A stretch of DNA of 64,000 bases from positions 622,768 to 686,767 of the forward strand of contig CAJNOI010000010.1 in assembly GCA_905250115.1 (NCBI GenBank), given 5' to 3'. A model generated the notes under the pieces. It did not search any database, was not told the origin of the DNA, and worked only from the letters and a program-made list of their open reading frames with translations. The number at the start of each line of letters is the position of its first letter. Position 1 is the first letter of the stretch. Shown in pieces: positions 46,832 through 61,900 of this stretch. A program made the translations under genes and the position numbers. The stretch comes from Adineta steineri. Taxonomy: Eukaryota; Rotifera; Eurotatoria; Adinetida; Adinetidae.

Positions 46832-49800
46832 TTAAATTGTAGCAGCTGCTGTTGCTGCTGCACTTGGATTATGAATCATTGCTTCACCTAATGATTCGAG
46901 TAATTCTTTTCTATAATCATCAAAATCTCCATCAATTTCATTGATTTGTCTATGCTCAATAACCCATAATTGACAATCAGTTTCTCGAATCAGTCTTTCA
47001 TCGTGAGAAACAATAATAACACCACCTTTAAAATCATTAATTGCATCAGCTAATGCATCAATTGATTCAATATCCAGATTATTTGTAGGTTCATCAAGAA
47101 TCAATACATCAGGTGCACGTGCTATCAAATCTGATAGTGCAACACGAGCTTTTTGTCCACCAGATAAATCTTTCATTTTTATTAAATGAGCTCGACCAGG
47201 TAAACCAACACTTCCTAAAGATTTTCTTGTATCTTGTTCAGGCATATTAAATGATCGTCTTAGATGTTCAACAGCTGTTAATTCTAAATCAAATTGTTCA
47301 CCAGCATGTTGATCAAAACGACCAATACGAAGACGATGATTTCGACGAATTTCACCTTTAGTTGGTTCAATTACAGTCATTAATAATTTTAAAAATGTAC
47401 TTTTACCTAATAACATAAAACTTAATTAATATATGATAATAACAAACTATTGTCAGAGATAAAATTAAGTAGGGATGGGTATAAGACAGCTATCCTGTAG
47501 ATAGCAATAGTTAGTGACTTGCTATTGTCACCAAATGACTCAAGACGTCTTTTTCTCGGTAATATCTGTGATGAAATGTTTTTGAAACTAATTATCTGTA
47601 AAAATGTCTAGGTGAAATTTTGTTTTTCCAGCTTTGATTTAGATAGAGGAACTTCAAATGTATAGGAACTTGACATTCCAATAGAAATACAATCACAAAG
47701 TTTAGATATTAGGTCATTTTAAATAAAAATACGCACTTTTCTTTTTACTTATATAAATCTGAGAATTATTTAATATTTTACTTACCAACACCATTTGGCC
47801 CAACAATTGCAATTCGACTAGCCATATCAATACCAAAATTAAGTCTTTCAAAAAGTGGTTCTCGATCTTTATAACCAAATGTAACTTCATATGCACCTAA
47901 TACAGGTGGATTAAGTGGTGGTGGTGATGGAAAACGAAATTTAACTTGATATTCTTTAGGTTTTTGTAATAATTCTTTCGTAGCTGTTAAATCATCATCA
48001 GCAGTATCTTGTTTTCTTCCTCGATCTTTTCCTTTTTGTTTCTGATCTTCACGACTTTTAACTTTAGCTGAAGCTTGTTTTGATGAATGTCCATGATCTT
48101 TTAATGCTTTCAATGCACGTTCTTGTTTTTCATAATCTTTTAATTGCTGTGAACGTGTTTGTAAAAGCATTTTTTTAAATAATGAATAATTGCCTTTGTA
48201 ATAATATAATTTTTTTGCATCTAAATGAATAACATCAGTACAAATATTATCTAAAAACGATTGATCGTGAGAAACAACCAATAAAGTTTTCTTCCATGAT
48301 TGTAAATAATTATCAAGCCAAATAACAGCATTAAGATCAAGATGATTTGTTGGTTCATCAAGCATTAATAATGTTGGTTCCATATAAAGTGCACGAGCAA
48401 GTGATATACGCATACGCCAACCACCACTAAAGGATTTCGATGGACGCATAATCATTTCAGCAGTAAAACCAAGACCAGCTAAGATTCGTCGTGCTTTTGG
48501 TTCAGCTGCATCAGCATTAATCGCTTTCAATTCATCATAAACATGTCGTAATTTATCCTGTAAATCAACTTCATTTGATGTTTCAAGTAGAGATTCAATT
48601 CGTTCTTTTTCTTTAATAAGATCTAAACGTTTTACATCAGCCAATAATAAAATTTCTAATGCATTTTTTTCATCAGCTTGAACTTCTTGTTCACATAATA
48701 GAACATCAATATTTGGTGGAATAGCTAATTGACGATTAGCAATATGTTTAAGTAATGTTGTTTTACCCATTCCATTTGGTCCAACAAGACCATAACGACG
48801 ACCATTTGAAATATGTAAACTAGCATTAACAAATAAATCATTACCACGAGCTGATATAGAAAAATTATCGATTTTAATATCAATAGCAGTTTCAAATAAT
48901 TGAGCTTGACGACTTTGTGTATTTGCTTGAGAAACAGAAAATTGATCGTCTACAGGTGCTGATGCAATTGCTTTTTCAAATGCAGCCTTTTTCTCTAAAT
49001 TTTTCAGTTCTTTTCGTGTTAATTTTTTTTCTGTTGTTTTAGCACTCGAGTCTTCTTTTTCTGGTTCAGCATTGACTTCGGCTTCGTCGTCTTCTTCAGG
49101 TTTATCTTCTTCCATAGGAGTACTTTGTTCAGCAGCTAATAATTTCTTTAATTCTTTACTTGAAATTTTCTTTTTCGTTGTTGCTGTTGTTGTTGTTGTT
49201 GTTGTTGTTTCAGTAGTTGAGGCTAAACATAAATAAGGATATTTAGATTATATTGAACAACGAAGAAAAAATAATGATCAAGATAACATACGTGATGATG
49301 CGGGTTCTAATTGAGTAACGATTGGTGCTGGTTTTTCCTCTGGCACAGATGGTGTCGGCTTTTGTTCTATTACAGGTGGTGTTGGTTCTTGTTTGATAGG
49401 AATTGTTGGTGCTGGTTCAGATACAGTATCTTGTTGTTTCTTCTTCGATTTTGTTTTCTTCTTTTTATCATTATCATCCGAATCACTCCATTCAATAGGT
49501 GCTAAAAATTTTAAAAAGATTAATTAAAATAATGTTATTATTAAGATTTTGAGCCTACCTTGTGAAACTTCTTTAATTTCTACTGGTTGAATATTCTCAA
49601 CAACTGGTTGTTCTTCTTCTTCTTTATCGGATTCAACTATAAAATAAAAATTTCTCTATCTCATATTTTTATAAAAATTGAATTACCTTTTTTTGTTTGT
49701 TGTTTTCCACCTTTATTCGGTTTATTTTGTTTTTTATTTTTTTTCTTCGATCGATTATCATCATCAGATTCATCAGAAAAGTTTACAGTAGCTAGAATGA

Positions 49801-50507
49801 AATCAATAAAATCATTAAAGAATTATTCTAAATATTAAATTACCTTGTTGAGCTTCGTTTTGAATAGGTGCTGGTGGTGGTGGTGGTGGTTGAACATCAT
49901 CATCATGATCATCTTCATTATCTGATGCGGCAGCTTTTTTACCACCTTTTGGTTTTTTTCGATCTGATTTATTTTCATTTTGCACTGGTTCATTATCATC
50001 ATTTTTATTCTTATTTTTTCCCTTGTTTTTTTTCTTATTTCGACGATCATCATCATCATCGGAATCAGCTGGTAGAGAAGCTAGAAAAACAAAACAAAAC
50101 AAAACATTTCATTTTATTTTTTTATAAAAATAATTACCTTGTTTAATAGATGATTGATTATCGTCGTCATCATCATCATCGTCGTTTCCTTGTTTTTTAT
50201 TTTTCTTTCCTTTATTTTTTTTATTTGTGTTTTTATTGCGAGGTTTTTCATCATCGGAATCATTGTGTGCAGCAGCAACAGCTTTTGTTGGTACTGGTTC
50301 ATTGTCATTGTCATCATCCGATTGTTGTTTTTTTGAAGAAACTACTTTTGGTGGTGGTTGTGGCTGTTTCTTCTTTGCTGCAGTATCTTTTTTCTTATTA
50401 TTTTTTCTTTTGGAATTATCATCAGAATCATCACTATCTTGACCACCCAGAGAAAGATTAACTACACCTTTCTCAACTTGTTCGAGACGTTGAAGGCGTT
50501 TAGACAT
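46832..50507 (-). CDS. ABCF1: ABCF1 (ABC50) translation factor
   Basis: A soluble twin-ATPase that in vertebrates binds eIF2 and ribosomes. ABC domain 1 has Walker [16 protein letters not shown], signature [15 protein letters not shown] and Walker [14 protein letters not shown]. Domain 2 has GPNGVGK, split by an intron from STFLKLL, signature [11 protein letters not shown] and [18 protein letters not shown]. The end [19 protein letters not shown] matches ABCF1, followed by an Ala run. The N-terminal third is spread over several short exons (50507-50138, one starting at 50080, and more to about 49215) with repeated Asp-rich/Lys-rich modules. The introns between them are all phase 1. The intron in Walker A of domain 2 is about 370 bp (47410-47785). 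ATG 50507 begins [15 protein letters not shown]. All catalytic motifs are intact. Confidence 0.95.
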
Positions 50508-52470
50508 TTGAGATCGATCTAAATATTATAAATGAAAAAACCATGAAGATCATATATTTATATGAAAATTAAAATAACTAATTATGCAAGATATGAGTCT
50601 GGCATAAACAGAAACTGTAGTATTACAAAAGAGGAGAAGGAGGAGGGAAAAGTTTATTGAGTCATTTTTGAATAATATTTTATGGATATTTTAGCTTCCA
50701 TTAATATTCTTACTATCAATAGAGGTCACTAGTTAATAATACAAGTCTTTATAAGAATTATAAAAGTTTATATTTAGAAAAGAAAAGAGGACACGTTTCT
50801 TACGATATATTTCAATAAAAAACTCATCGAACTTCCAAGGTTTCAACATCAATAAAGAAAGTCGAATTCAACATTAATTCATGTTTGATTACAATATGAT
50901 CTTAACATAAGTTTAGTATGAAGTATCAATCGATTTTTAACACATTCGATTTTGATTTCAAAAGATTTTTTCTTTTTCCTATATTCTGATTTGAAGCCAT
51001 ATTTTAATCAGATTATTGAATTTGTAAATAGGAAACCTAATAAAAATATTTCTGATTTGTCCTTCAATTAATCTTAAGCTAAGCATAAGACACCCTAAAA
51101 CCATCATGATATAGACAATATAAATAAATATAGTATACATAACGAGTATGATAAGATCCTTCTAAACATTAATTCTATAATATTAGCATATCATATTTCT
51201 ATGACATGTCAAGTAATTATTATTGATAAATTTTTATTTATATCTAACTATGACAGGTTTTTTTCATAATCGATGACGTATCATCTTATACAGATAAGTT
51301 TTCCTACGATATTTACTAACATGGAAAAAGAAGCGTTGATTTGCTAATTGATACTTCTCATAGACTTAAATGGCCTAGGTACAAAAAAAAGAAAACTGAA
51401 GTCTTCCAGATATTAGATTAGAAAATTATTCAATCGTTTAATTTAATTAATTATAATATTTACAAGGCTATTGTTTATCAATCTGCTATTCGATGTAGAC
51501 AGACTATACCACTTATCTTACTCTAGATTTCCTATTTGATCACAATTGTCTATCATAATTAGAATAGACATATTATATTTTTAGTGTATATCCGTTAATT
51601 AATACAATAAAATCCTTTGTTTTCAAAGCGTTTTTCTTCATATCTTTTCTATTCGTCTATCTATTTTTTTAATGTATTAAGATACAATATTATAGACAAG
51701 TAATTGTGAGAATAATTTATTGTTTGAACATATCGTATCAAAGTATTTGATTAGTAAATACTTCTTATAAAAAAAAAGCATCATGTCTAACTATACAAGA
51801 AGTTGATGAATGAGGCAAATAGTATATGAGCACTAGTAGTTGATGATGATGGCCCTATTGCACTTAAAAGAGAAGAAAGCAATGTGTATATGAGTGTGTA
51901 TGTATGTATGTATGTAGCACGTCTAATTGCCCAAAAAACGCGAATGATCGACGTAACGATTTTCTTCGTTCTCATCAGCGTTGTTCACTCGTTCCTATTC
52001 TTCTGATTCTTTTAAATCTGATTATCAAGTGGTATGGATGAGTAGTAGTAGCAGCAGTAGAAGTAGACAAATGACGATGATGTTGCCCATTCCGTTTTGT
52101 TGTATGAAAAATACATCAGCAGACAATAGAATGAATGAGTCCGCTATTCTGTTTACTACCCTCGAGGCACCGATTGTCGCCTCAATAAATATATTAGCCT
52201 GTTTCTCCTTTGGTTGCCTTCTTTCACTTCACTGGACTACTGCAATGACACTTGTCAGCGATCCCGAAGCCCCTGAACAGTTATATGAGATCCAATTTCG
52301 AGGTTATCTTAATATCACAATCGTTCCCATCGTTAGTCACGCTGAATTTGAGAACTATCTATTTGATCGGTAGTAATGTTGCGTCTGCCATGTCTATGAT
52401 ATAGTTGTTCGATTCTTCCCTTCTCATCAACGATTATTAATAATCAGTATCATGATCAATTCTTCTCCTG

Positions 52471-52475
52471 CTCTC

Positions 52476-52506
<31 letters not shown>

Positions 52507-52507
52507 T
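52471..52507. repeat. (TC)n microsatellite
   Basis: An interrupted CT run, followed by more CT-rich sequence to about 52570. Confidence 0.85.
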
Positions 52508-52622
52508 TTCGCCTCTAGTCTTATTCTTTTCTTTCTGTCTCTCTCTCTCTGTCTCCCTGTCTCGCTCTCCTTCTCTTCTTTTCTTCTCAGCTTTTTTTTG
52601 TTCTTATAGAAAGAGAGTACAA

Positions 52623-52642
52623 AACGAACGAACGAACGAACG
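52623..52642. repeat. (CGAA)n microsatellite
   Basis: About five CGAA/GAAC units. Confidence 0.85.
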
Positions 52643-52920
52643 AGAAAGAGAGCTGATGAATGTCCAGTGTATATGTATATACGAGTAACGTATATGAATA
52701 AAGAACATCGTCACTGCTATTTCTATTGCTGCTGTTGTTACTTCTATAACTCCTTCTTCTCATCATATAACAATTATCGCATTTCTTTTCTCATGTATCT
52801 GCCTGCCTGCTGATACTCGTTACCAGAACCTATACTTACAATCATATAACCAAATCTACTTTTATTATTACAATTCATGTTTAAACCAAATCTTCAAACG
52901 CGAATCATCTCATCAAGAAG

Positions 52921-55900
52921 ATGACCCTACTTTTATTATCGTGTAGTATCTACATTCTTTTATTATTTCAACAACATATTACAAGTGCATGTCCGCCTGT
53001 TTGCTCATGTCATGGACCCAATGTTGACTGTAGCAATCGAGGTTTACAAACTATACCATCTGGAATACCACGCAACGTTTTTAAACTGTAAGTACTCCAT
53101 TAGTAAATAGGAAAAAAAGATAAAGTTGTTCATTCGACCTTGATATACGCATATATAATCAATGAATAAAAAAAAAAGAAAAGACCTTAATCTTTCTTCT
53201 TGAGACGTGTTTGCATGACGATTCAATAGGATTAACTTATGAGAGAAAGAGCAGTGCAACTGCTCAATTCATTGTTGATGATGTCATTACGCACAATTGA
53301 ATTTTGCAAGAATGTGATTGAATTCTCCAGGTGTATGTTGGTGTGATGTAAACTGGAAAGTGCGAGTAAACGAGAAGTCGACGAGCTTCTCCTATTTCCT
53401 TTTGTTTTTTCTCTTATCTAAATTAAATGTAAAGATGGATTTCTATGTCCTTCGTCAATAAGACATTGCCGCGTCGCTTCGCTTCATTGATAATGTCATA
53501 CTGATGTAATACAATTGTTGCCTTTGCAATCACCCGTCTGTCATTTTCAGTTAGTCTCGATCGATTTAAATCGTATTGAATAAGCATATGATCGTTTATG
53601 TATATATACATATAGATATATATATATATATTAAAGACTGATAAAGATATCTTTATCTAAAAACATAGACAGACAGATAGACCTTCCCTTAGCGTCGATC
53701 TTTCCGCTCATATTCTTTTTTTCTTTTATGCTACCGTACAATTTCTGTATATGTTGCGTCATAAAATCTTTTATGCAACCTTAATCATAATCGGCAAGTA
53801 TTTATATCGATCTTTGAGCACGGAACGGAACAAATAATCATAGTATACATATAGAGATATAGAGATATTTGTATACTTCTTGCTAACGTTGTCGTTGACG
53901 CGTATGCACGCTCTTTAGCTTTTCTCGGCATGTTGAGATAGATCAATGAACGGTGTATAAAAGAGAGATTACGCCATACACACGTTACTCGTAAACAAAA
54001 AGTAAAGTGAATGCCAAGTGTTTTTGTTGATCATATAGAATAACAATCGTTTGTATATGAACGTTGAGAAAGAATAAAATGCTGTATGCACGCACACCTT
54101 GCCTGATCGTAGACGAGATTGACACACAAGCTTTTGCTCATCTATATCGATAAATGTATTGTGTCTTATCATTCTTCAATTTGTGTGAATCATTTTCTTC
54201 TCTGTATACTTCTTCATATATATATATATATATATATTAGTAATAAGACAAAAGGTCAATGCTCATCAATTGTGATGTAACTAGAGATCAGGCACCTTAA
54301 AATTCGGACAAGATGTTTAAAGAAGAAGAAGAAGTAAAAATCGCATGATTTCTTTTATATGTTAAGACAAGAATATTGTTTCTTATATTGACCTAATACA
54401 TTTGTTGTTCAATAGAAAAAAAAAAGCGAAAAGAAAAGAAAAGTTCGTGCCGTTGCTTTTTACTCTTTATGGTTTCATTCGAAGAATATTTGTAGGAAAG
54501 AACAATGATTATAGTTCATAAAATGTGTTCAATGAAAGTAGAATGATTGAAAGGTTTCTTTTTTCACCTGTGTTTTAAATATATATATATGTATATATAC
54601 ATAAATAGAATAGAATCAACAGCTTTTTTTTCTTCTTCGGTCTTTTTTTTTTCGCCTTCATTACAATAAATAAATGGTTCACACCAACCATGGACATACA
54701 AAAGTATTGGGCATATACAATAGAATGAAAGAAAGCAAAAGAAAGCTTGACATACCAATGTGAAAAAACTACGACTACTTCTACTACTAACATTGCCCGC
54801 CCATTTACCACTATCTTGAACTCCAAAGGTGGCCTGTCAACTACGAGTACGATGAGATGAATTATTGCATCATATTAAAGAGCTCAGCGAGTAATCGATG
54901 ATAACAAAACCTATAACGTTTTCTTTTACACTCACTTCATCATCTAAACTAAATAGAAAATAGTTCGACGATGAAATATCAAGGCCAATTATGTTCGTTC
55001 AATCACACCCACTGAGTAATGATAGAAATCAGTTTACTTCAATTATCGATGCTTATCCGAAAGAAACATAAGAAGGATGTGGCAAATGAAGAGTTCGTGT
55101 TGTTCAGGCAGTCTAAAGAGCAAATTGTGTTCTGGTCGATTATCATAATGGTTTATTCGCTTTTACTCTTTCTCTTTACCCCCATATAAATATATATATA
55201 TATTTTTTGTTTGTATGACCTCGCTTAATTCATTGTCACCTATACATTCTAACAAATAAAGGCATGAATGAACCAAATACTAATCAATGTATAAGAGCAT
55301 AAATGTGCGAATGGGCCGTTAAATTGGTCCTCTTACATTTTCTACTCTAAACTCTTCAATTAATATATTACACAATTTTTTTTTCTGAATGTTCATATTT
55401 GCATAATTGACGTATATGAAATATGGGAATAAGAAGAACGTGTATATGTGTGATGCTTTCTTACTAATCATCAATAAAATATAATATTGGATAAATTATC
55501 TACACTAAAGAGCAAAGAAGAAAATAATGGTTACACATATTACACAAGAAGTGTAATAAAGTGACTTATGATAAAGTTCACTTCTCAAGAGAACTTCAAA
55601 GTTATGACATCGGAATAATTTTCTTCTATAGAACATATTATCTGTATTTTCTCAAGAAAAATTAGATTTGATAAATTAATAAATATATACATCTGTTTTA
55701 TGTATAATGAATTTTTTTCTTCTTTTTTTTTATAGAGAATTACAATTCAATAATCTATCAATTATCCGAAAAGATGATTTTAAAGTACTTCGTCAACTAC
55801 GCATTTTGTAAGTATGATTAATGGTAGAAAAACAAGAATAGATCGTTTTTAAGAGTTTCTTTTTAACATGTTTGAGTGAACATCTTTGAACCAACCGTAT

Positions 55901-58900
55901 GTTCCCTTATTGACAAGGTTAAGAGCTCTTCTTCCTCTTCCGACGTTCGTACAATGGCAAGGTCAAGTAGACACATAAGCACACATGCTATTCAAACTTT
56001 CGAAGATTTCATATAATGTACATATATATATGAAAATTATACATTCAATAAACTTTGTATGTATTTCAAAATGAAAGAATATAAATAAGAGAACATCTAC
56101 TTTAATGACCTTCTCATAGGGTTACCTTTTTTTATTCATACGTGTGTATATGTATATACAATAGCAAAAATTATGATTTATATTAATCGGATGTTCACAT
56201 CTTGAATAATTATAATATGAAGAATTGAAACAAAACAAATCGAAAGAGATTAGAATTTAAGGTTCAAGTTCAAGACATACATGCACTTAAAAGAAACGAA
56301 ACGAAACGAATAAAGACGTGATGATAACAAAAATCGAGGTCACACTGATGTATTATCTTTAATTTTGAAAAGCTTGAGAATTTGACAGTTTGATGTAAAC
56401 ATTTCTTTTTTTCTTCTTCCTTCCTATGATTTATTTGTTATATTTCATCTAGAAATCTTCAAGACAATCAAATCCATACAATCGATACTGATGCATTTCG
56501 AGATTTAACATCATTAGAAAAATTGTAAGTAAAATTATCATGCAACTCTATTTTTTTATCAAACAGTGCTTTTGTTTTGTACTATATATATATATGTTGT
56601 CATCATCATCATATTGTTCGATTAAGTATGAGATTGTAATATTTAACAATCATCGTATGTCTGCGATGACCGTTGTATTGTACTACTACTACTACTACTC
56701 TTGAAATTATAGTTATTTGTGACTAGTCGATAACTATATTTAGAGAGTGAGAAGGAGCTCAACTCTTATTTCTCCTCCCTCTTTCATATTTTTTTTATTT
56801 TATGACCGACTATATCATTTGTCTGACTATATATCGTTCGGTTCATTGAACAGACATATTGATAGAGACTAATTGAAATGAACAAATAATGTAACCTGCC
56901 TTCTTGTTGTTCTCGGCATGCAGCCGTCTAATGATAGGCAATCAATGTAGTTGAATGTATTTATGTAATATCAATGAATGAATGTATAACTAAGATGTAG
57001 TAAAAGAAATGATGATGATAATGACAATAATGATTGATGGATTGCTTGATAGATTGATGGAATATTGTATATATATTTTTCTAGACGTCTTAACGGCAAT
57101 AAACTAAATCACCTTGCTGATGGCACATTTGGATCCCTTAAACAACTCCAACGATTGTATGTTACTGTGGATTTAATTAAAAAACTTAATATTTTGTTAT
57201 TTTCATCTATACTAATAGGGATCTTAGTTCTAATCGATTACGAGCTATCAAAAAAGGAACGTTACAAGGTCTTCAAGAAATTGATAACTTGTAAGTGTTT
57301 ATCAATTAATATTTCTTTTAACAAGATTTTTAATTATAATTTTTTTTATTGTATAGACAATTGGATCACAACGAAATTAGTTGTATTGAAGCAGAAGCTA
57401 TTAATGGACTTAATCGATTGGAGATTATGTGAGTAATATAAAATAAAATCTTGTCATGTTTTATGATTCTAGTTAAATACTAATACTAGTTTAGAATAGA
57501 ATAGATTTTTTTCAATTAGAATTTGCATGTGAAATATTAAATTTACTGGTGTTGTGTTTATGGGGTTTTTTTCTTCTAGTACTTTGAATTTCAACAATCT
57601 AACAACATTGCCTATATTATCGCTTGCACGACTTATCGATTTGAGGGTTTTGTAAGTATATACATTTTTATCAATATAGCACAAAAGTTTAGTTTGCACG
57701 TACACTCAATTATCCTTATATATATCCAATAAAAGTTCAATTCTAATCTTTGTTTTGTTTTTCTATCAAGACGACTTCATGATAATCAGTTTGTATGTGA
57801 TTGTCGTCTACTTTGGCTTGCTAAATATCTTAAATTACATCCATTTCTTGGTCTCAATGCTCGATGTCGAGATTCTAATACACTTAATTCTAAAGATATA
57901 ACATCATTAATCGATGATGAAAAACAATGTAATAGTATGGGTAATATATCAAATTGACTCATTAAAAATTTAATATAATAGATTTATTTTTTAAACAGAT
58001 GTTGATGATATCGATTATACATGTAATGTACCTATATGTCCGTATCCCTGCACATGTTTTAATGGTGTTGTCGATTGTAAAGATAAAGATCTAACTGAAA
58101 TCCCTCGAAATATACCAGATACAACAATTGAATTGTAAGATTTTTTTATTTTAATAAATTAAATAATATTTTCTCTATTGTAGACGTTTGGAAAAAAATC
58201 GTATTATAGAAATTCCACCAAAAATATTTCTTCATTTAAAAAAACTCCGACGTTTGTACGTGATTATTTTATTTTTTATCAAAAAAAAATATTTTCGAAA
58301 TTTTTCTAGGGATATAAGTAATAATTTAATAGCGACAATTTATCCCGATTCATTTGCCGGTCTTAAATCATTGAATTCACTGTACGTATTTATTTATTAA
58401 TCCTAATTTAGTTTTTACTTAGAAAATATTTTCAATGAGAAAAAAAAACTATTCTTTAGTATAATCTATCGAAATAATCTCAAAATGTTACCATCAGAAG
58501 TGTTCAGTGAATTGAACTCTTTACAGCTTTTGTGAGTGATAAGAAAAGAAAGAAATATGTATATGAGGAAAGGCATGTTTAACATTCACTATTGCATACT
58601 TACACTTTTGTAATGATATTTGGTGATGGTAAAAATAAATACAGCATGAAAACTGATTTGTCATGCAAAGAAAATCATTTAATTTGTTTTTTTTTATTCC
58701 CCTACTCACTTACTCACTTGCATGAATTATTCTAATCTTATTTATTGGTTATGGATATAGTATACTCTCAAACAATCAGCTTGTGCATTTACCATTTGGT
58801 ATATTTCATCACGAATTTACGCATCTTCAACTCTTGTGAGTAAGCTTAGCTTAAACTGCTTGTTGTTTGTAGTATATATGTATTTTTTTGAATTTATCAA

Positions 58901-61900
58901 AACCATCAATTTATTTCTTATAATATCTTGTTTCGTTTATATATACAGATTACTTAATGCAAATAAAATAGTATGTGTACGTGGAGACACATTTCGTGGA
59001 TTAGAAAAATTAAGTTTATTATCATTGTATGATAATCAACTTAAGACATTAGCTAATGATACATTTTCACCATTGAAAAGTATTCAAACATTGTAAGTAT
59101 TATTTTATTTTATATTTATTGATTAAGAATTCTTTTTTTCTTAAAGACATTTGGCTCGAAATCCATTTATATGCGACTGTCATCTTCGTTGGTTAAATGC
59201 ATATTTACGTGAGAAACAAATCGAAACAAGTGGCGTTCGATGTGCCGGACCGCGACGTATGGCAAAACGAAAATTTGGTGTTTTAAATGATCGAAGATTC
59301 CGTTGTCGAAGTTAGTTTTGTTTCCTCTTCAATTTAACAAACAACTTCTTCTTCTTTCTAATTAGATCGAATGGAATATGAGCAAACAACATATAGTGCT
59401 CAGTGTGGTGTACAATGTCCTAAAGGTTGTACATGTGATGGAACAACTGTTATTTGTCGTGGTTTACAATTACAAGAAATACCTAATGATATACCACCGT
59501 TTACTACTATTCTGTAAGTAACATATCATTTAACGATACAGATATAAATGACACTGACAGATGGATTATCATGATAGGCTTCATTTGAGAAATTGATATT
59601 GTTTTTATAGAATTGGAAAGATAATATATCTTTATCTAAGTATATTGCGTGAATAAATTAGGATATATGATATAAGTCCTTCGATGCGTTATTGTTTTAG
59701 AAAGGTCATGGTGCTATACATGTATTGTTAAGGTTATCAAAACTATTTTACACAATTTCTATTTGTGTATTCAAGGCGAAAAAAATCTTTACATTACGAA
59801 TATTTGATTTTCAGCATATAGGTCTTGTAATTAATTGATGTTGAAATCTTCATACGAAAAATCGAAATTTATTTCCATCAATTATTTTATTTCATTTATT
59901 TTTTAGTCATCTACAAGACAATCTAATTAAACGAGTTCCACGTGATGGTAGTTTTCGACGTTTACGAAGTCTTCGTACTCTGTATGTTCGAAAATAAATA
60001 ATTTAATAAATTTGTATGCTTGATTGTTAATAGTGATTTACGAAATAATCGATTGGAAGAAATTGATGACGATGCATTCGATGGCGCTGATTCATTAAAT
60101 GAATTGTAAAACAAAATTTTTAAACAAAAAAAATTAAAATATTTTTTTTCTTCTATTTGAAATAGATTTTTAAATGATAATAATTTAAATGTAATAACAT
60201 CACAAACATTCAATGGTTTGAAAAACATTCGTACGTTAATGTTACGTACGAATAAATTAACTTATATTAAAAATGATACTTTTTTTGATATGGATACACT
60301 TAAAACATTATCATTACATGATAATCGGATAAAATGTATTGCACCGGGTTCATTTGATCGATTGCGATCATTATCAGCTTTGTAAGATAAATTTTAACAT
60401 TTATTTTTGTATTGAAATCGTTTTTGTTTTGTAGAGATCTATTATCGAATCCATTTGTATGTAATTGTCATATGAAATGGTTAAAAATTTGGTTAAAACA
60501 AAGTAAAATTGTAACTGGTTTTCCAAAGTAATTATAGATTTTTTTTCTATAATCTTTTATTAATTTATTTTAAATATTAAGATGTATGTCACCAACAAAA
60601 CTACGCAATATTCCTGTAAGTTTTAATTTTTTGTCTAATAACAGTATTTCATTTGAACTTTTTTTATATTTAGATTGTTAATTTAACTGATAATGATTTT
60701 GTGTGTAGTCGTAAGTATATAATAAACAAAGAAAAACTTCATCCTATCGAATCTGAACTAATTTGTATCCATATATTTAATCAAAAAAGTATTGAAGGAA
60801 ATAGGCGAGATTATAATTATAATTAAGAACATAGAGCCAGATGTTATATGATATAACTTAGCATATGAACTGATAATATGGTTTTAGAAGGTTTCAGGAA
60901 ATGGAAAGAAAATATGACATTTTTCTTTATTAACACCGGATCCAAGTTCAAGGTAGCTTTAAGGGAATATTGAGAACTGCACTTTTCAGGGACGGAAGTA
61001 TGTTCTAGAGAATATCTGAACTTATGTAAATAACCAGAGAAATGAAGAGAGTCAAGTAAATAATAGGTTGTAATTGAATTTTAATACTTTTATTATATAT
61101 CTTCAGTCAGAATTCGATACGGATGAAAATTTTTGATTCTTAAAAATTAATTTTTGTTTTATTTTTTAAAGCTACTGAAGTCGATGTATGTGATGTTTCA
61201 TATCCGAATCATTGTCCACAAAATTGTTCATGTTACAATCATGTTGTTCGTTGTTCTCATGCACAACTAAAAAATATACCATATGAACAAATGCCAATTG
61301 ATACTGAAGAATTATATTTAGATGCAAATGAAATTCAAGAAATACCAGTAGAATTAACAAATCGTCTTATTTATCTTATAAGAATTGATTTAAGTTATAA
61401 TAAATTACGTGTTATACCAGCAAATATATTTTCAAATTTAACTCGACTTGAAACATTGATTTTATCATACAATAAAATTCGTTGTTTAGAATCATCATCA
61501 TTTAAAGGATTGAAAAATCTACGAATTTTGTATGAATTGAAATACTAGAAAATTTTTGTCATAAAAAAATTGAATTTTGTTTATTATAGGTCATTGCATG
61601 GAAATGAAATTTCAACAATTCCTGAAGGTTCATTTAATGATCTAACAGCTTTATCACATGTGTAAGTTATAAATAAATAGATAAATATAAGGAAAGGTAC
61701 AATTAAATATATATTCTAGTGCACTTGGTGGTAATCCACTTTATTGTGATTGTCATCTTGGATGGTTATCATCATGGATTAAAACCGATTATGTTGAACC
61801 TGGTAAGAACTTTCAAGTAGAATGTATTATCTTTTAATTGTATATTATATAAAACAGTTTCTTATCAATAATATGACCATCACCTAATGGGAAAAAATCG

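Larger units (their letters stand above)
50508..52920. other. divergent intergenic region between ABCF1 and slit
   Basis: No gene accepted. A 130-codon plus-strand frame (51981-52373) begins at TTG, lacks a recognisable domain and is left out. The right part is pyrimidine-rich and probably holds the slit promoter or 5' UTR. Microsatellites occur: TGTA units near 51899-51918, TC at 52471-52507, CGAA at 52623-52642. Confidence 0.6.

Noticed and set aside
51981-52373. 130-codon plus-strand open frame upstream of slit
   Set aside because: It begins at TTG, has no recognisable domain or splice partner, and lies in the likely slit promoter/5' region.
53088-57084. search for a miR-218-like hairpin in slit introns, as in vertebrates
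   Set aside because: The seed TTGTGCTT with a pairing arm was not found in the introns scanned.
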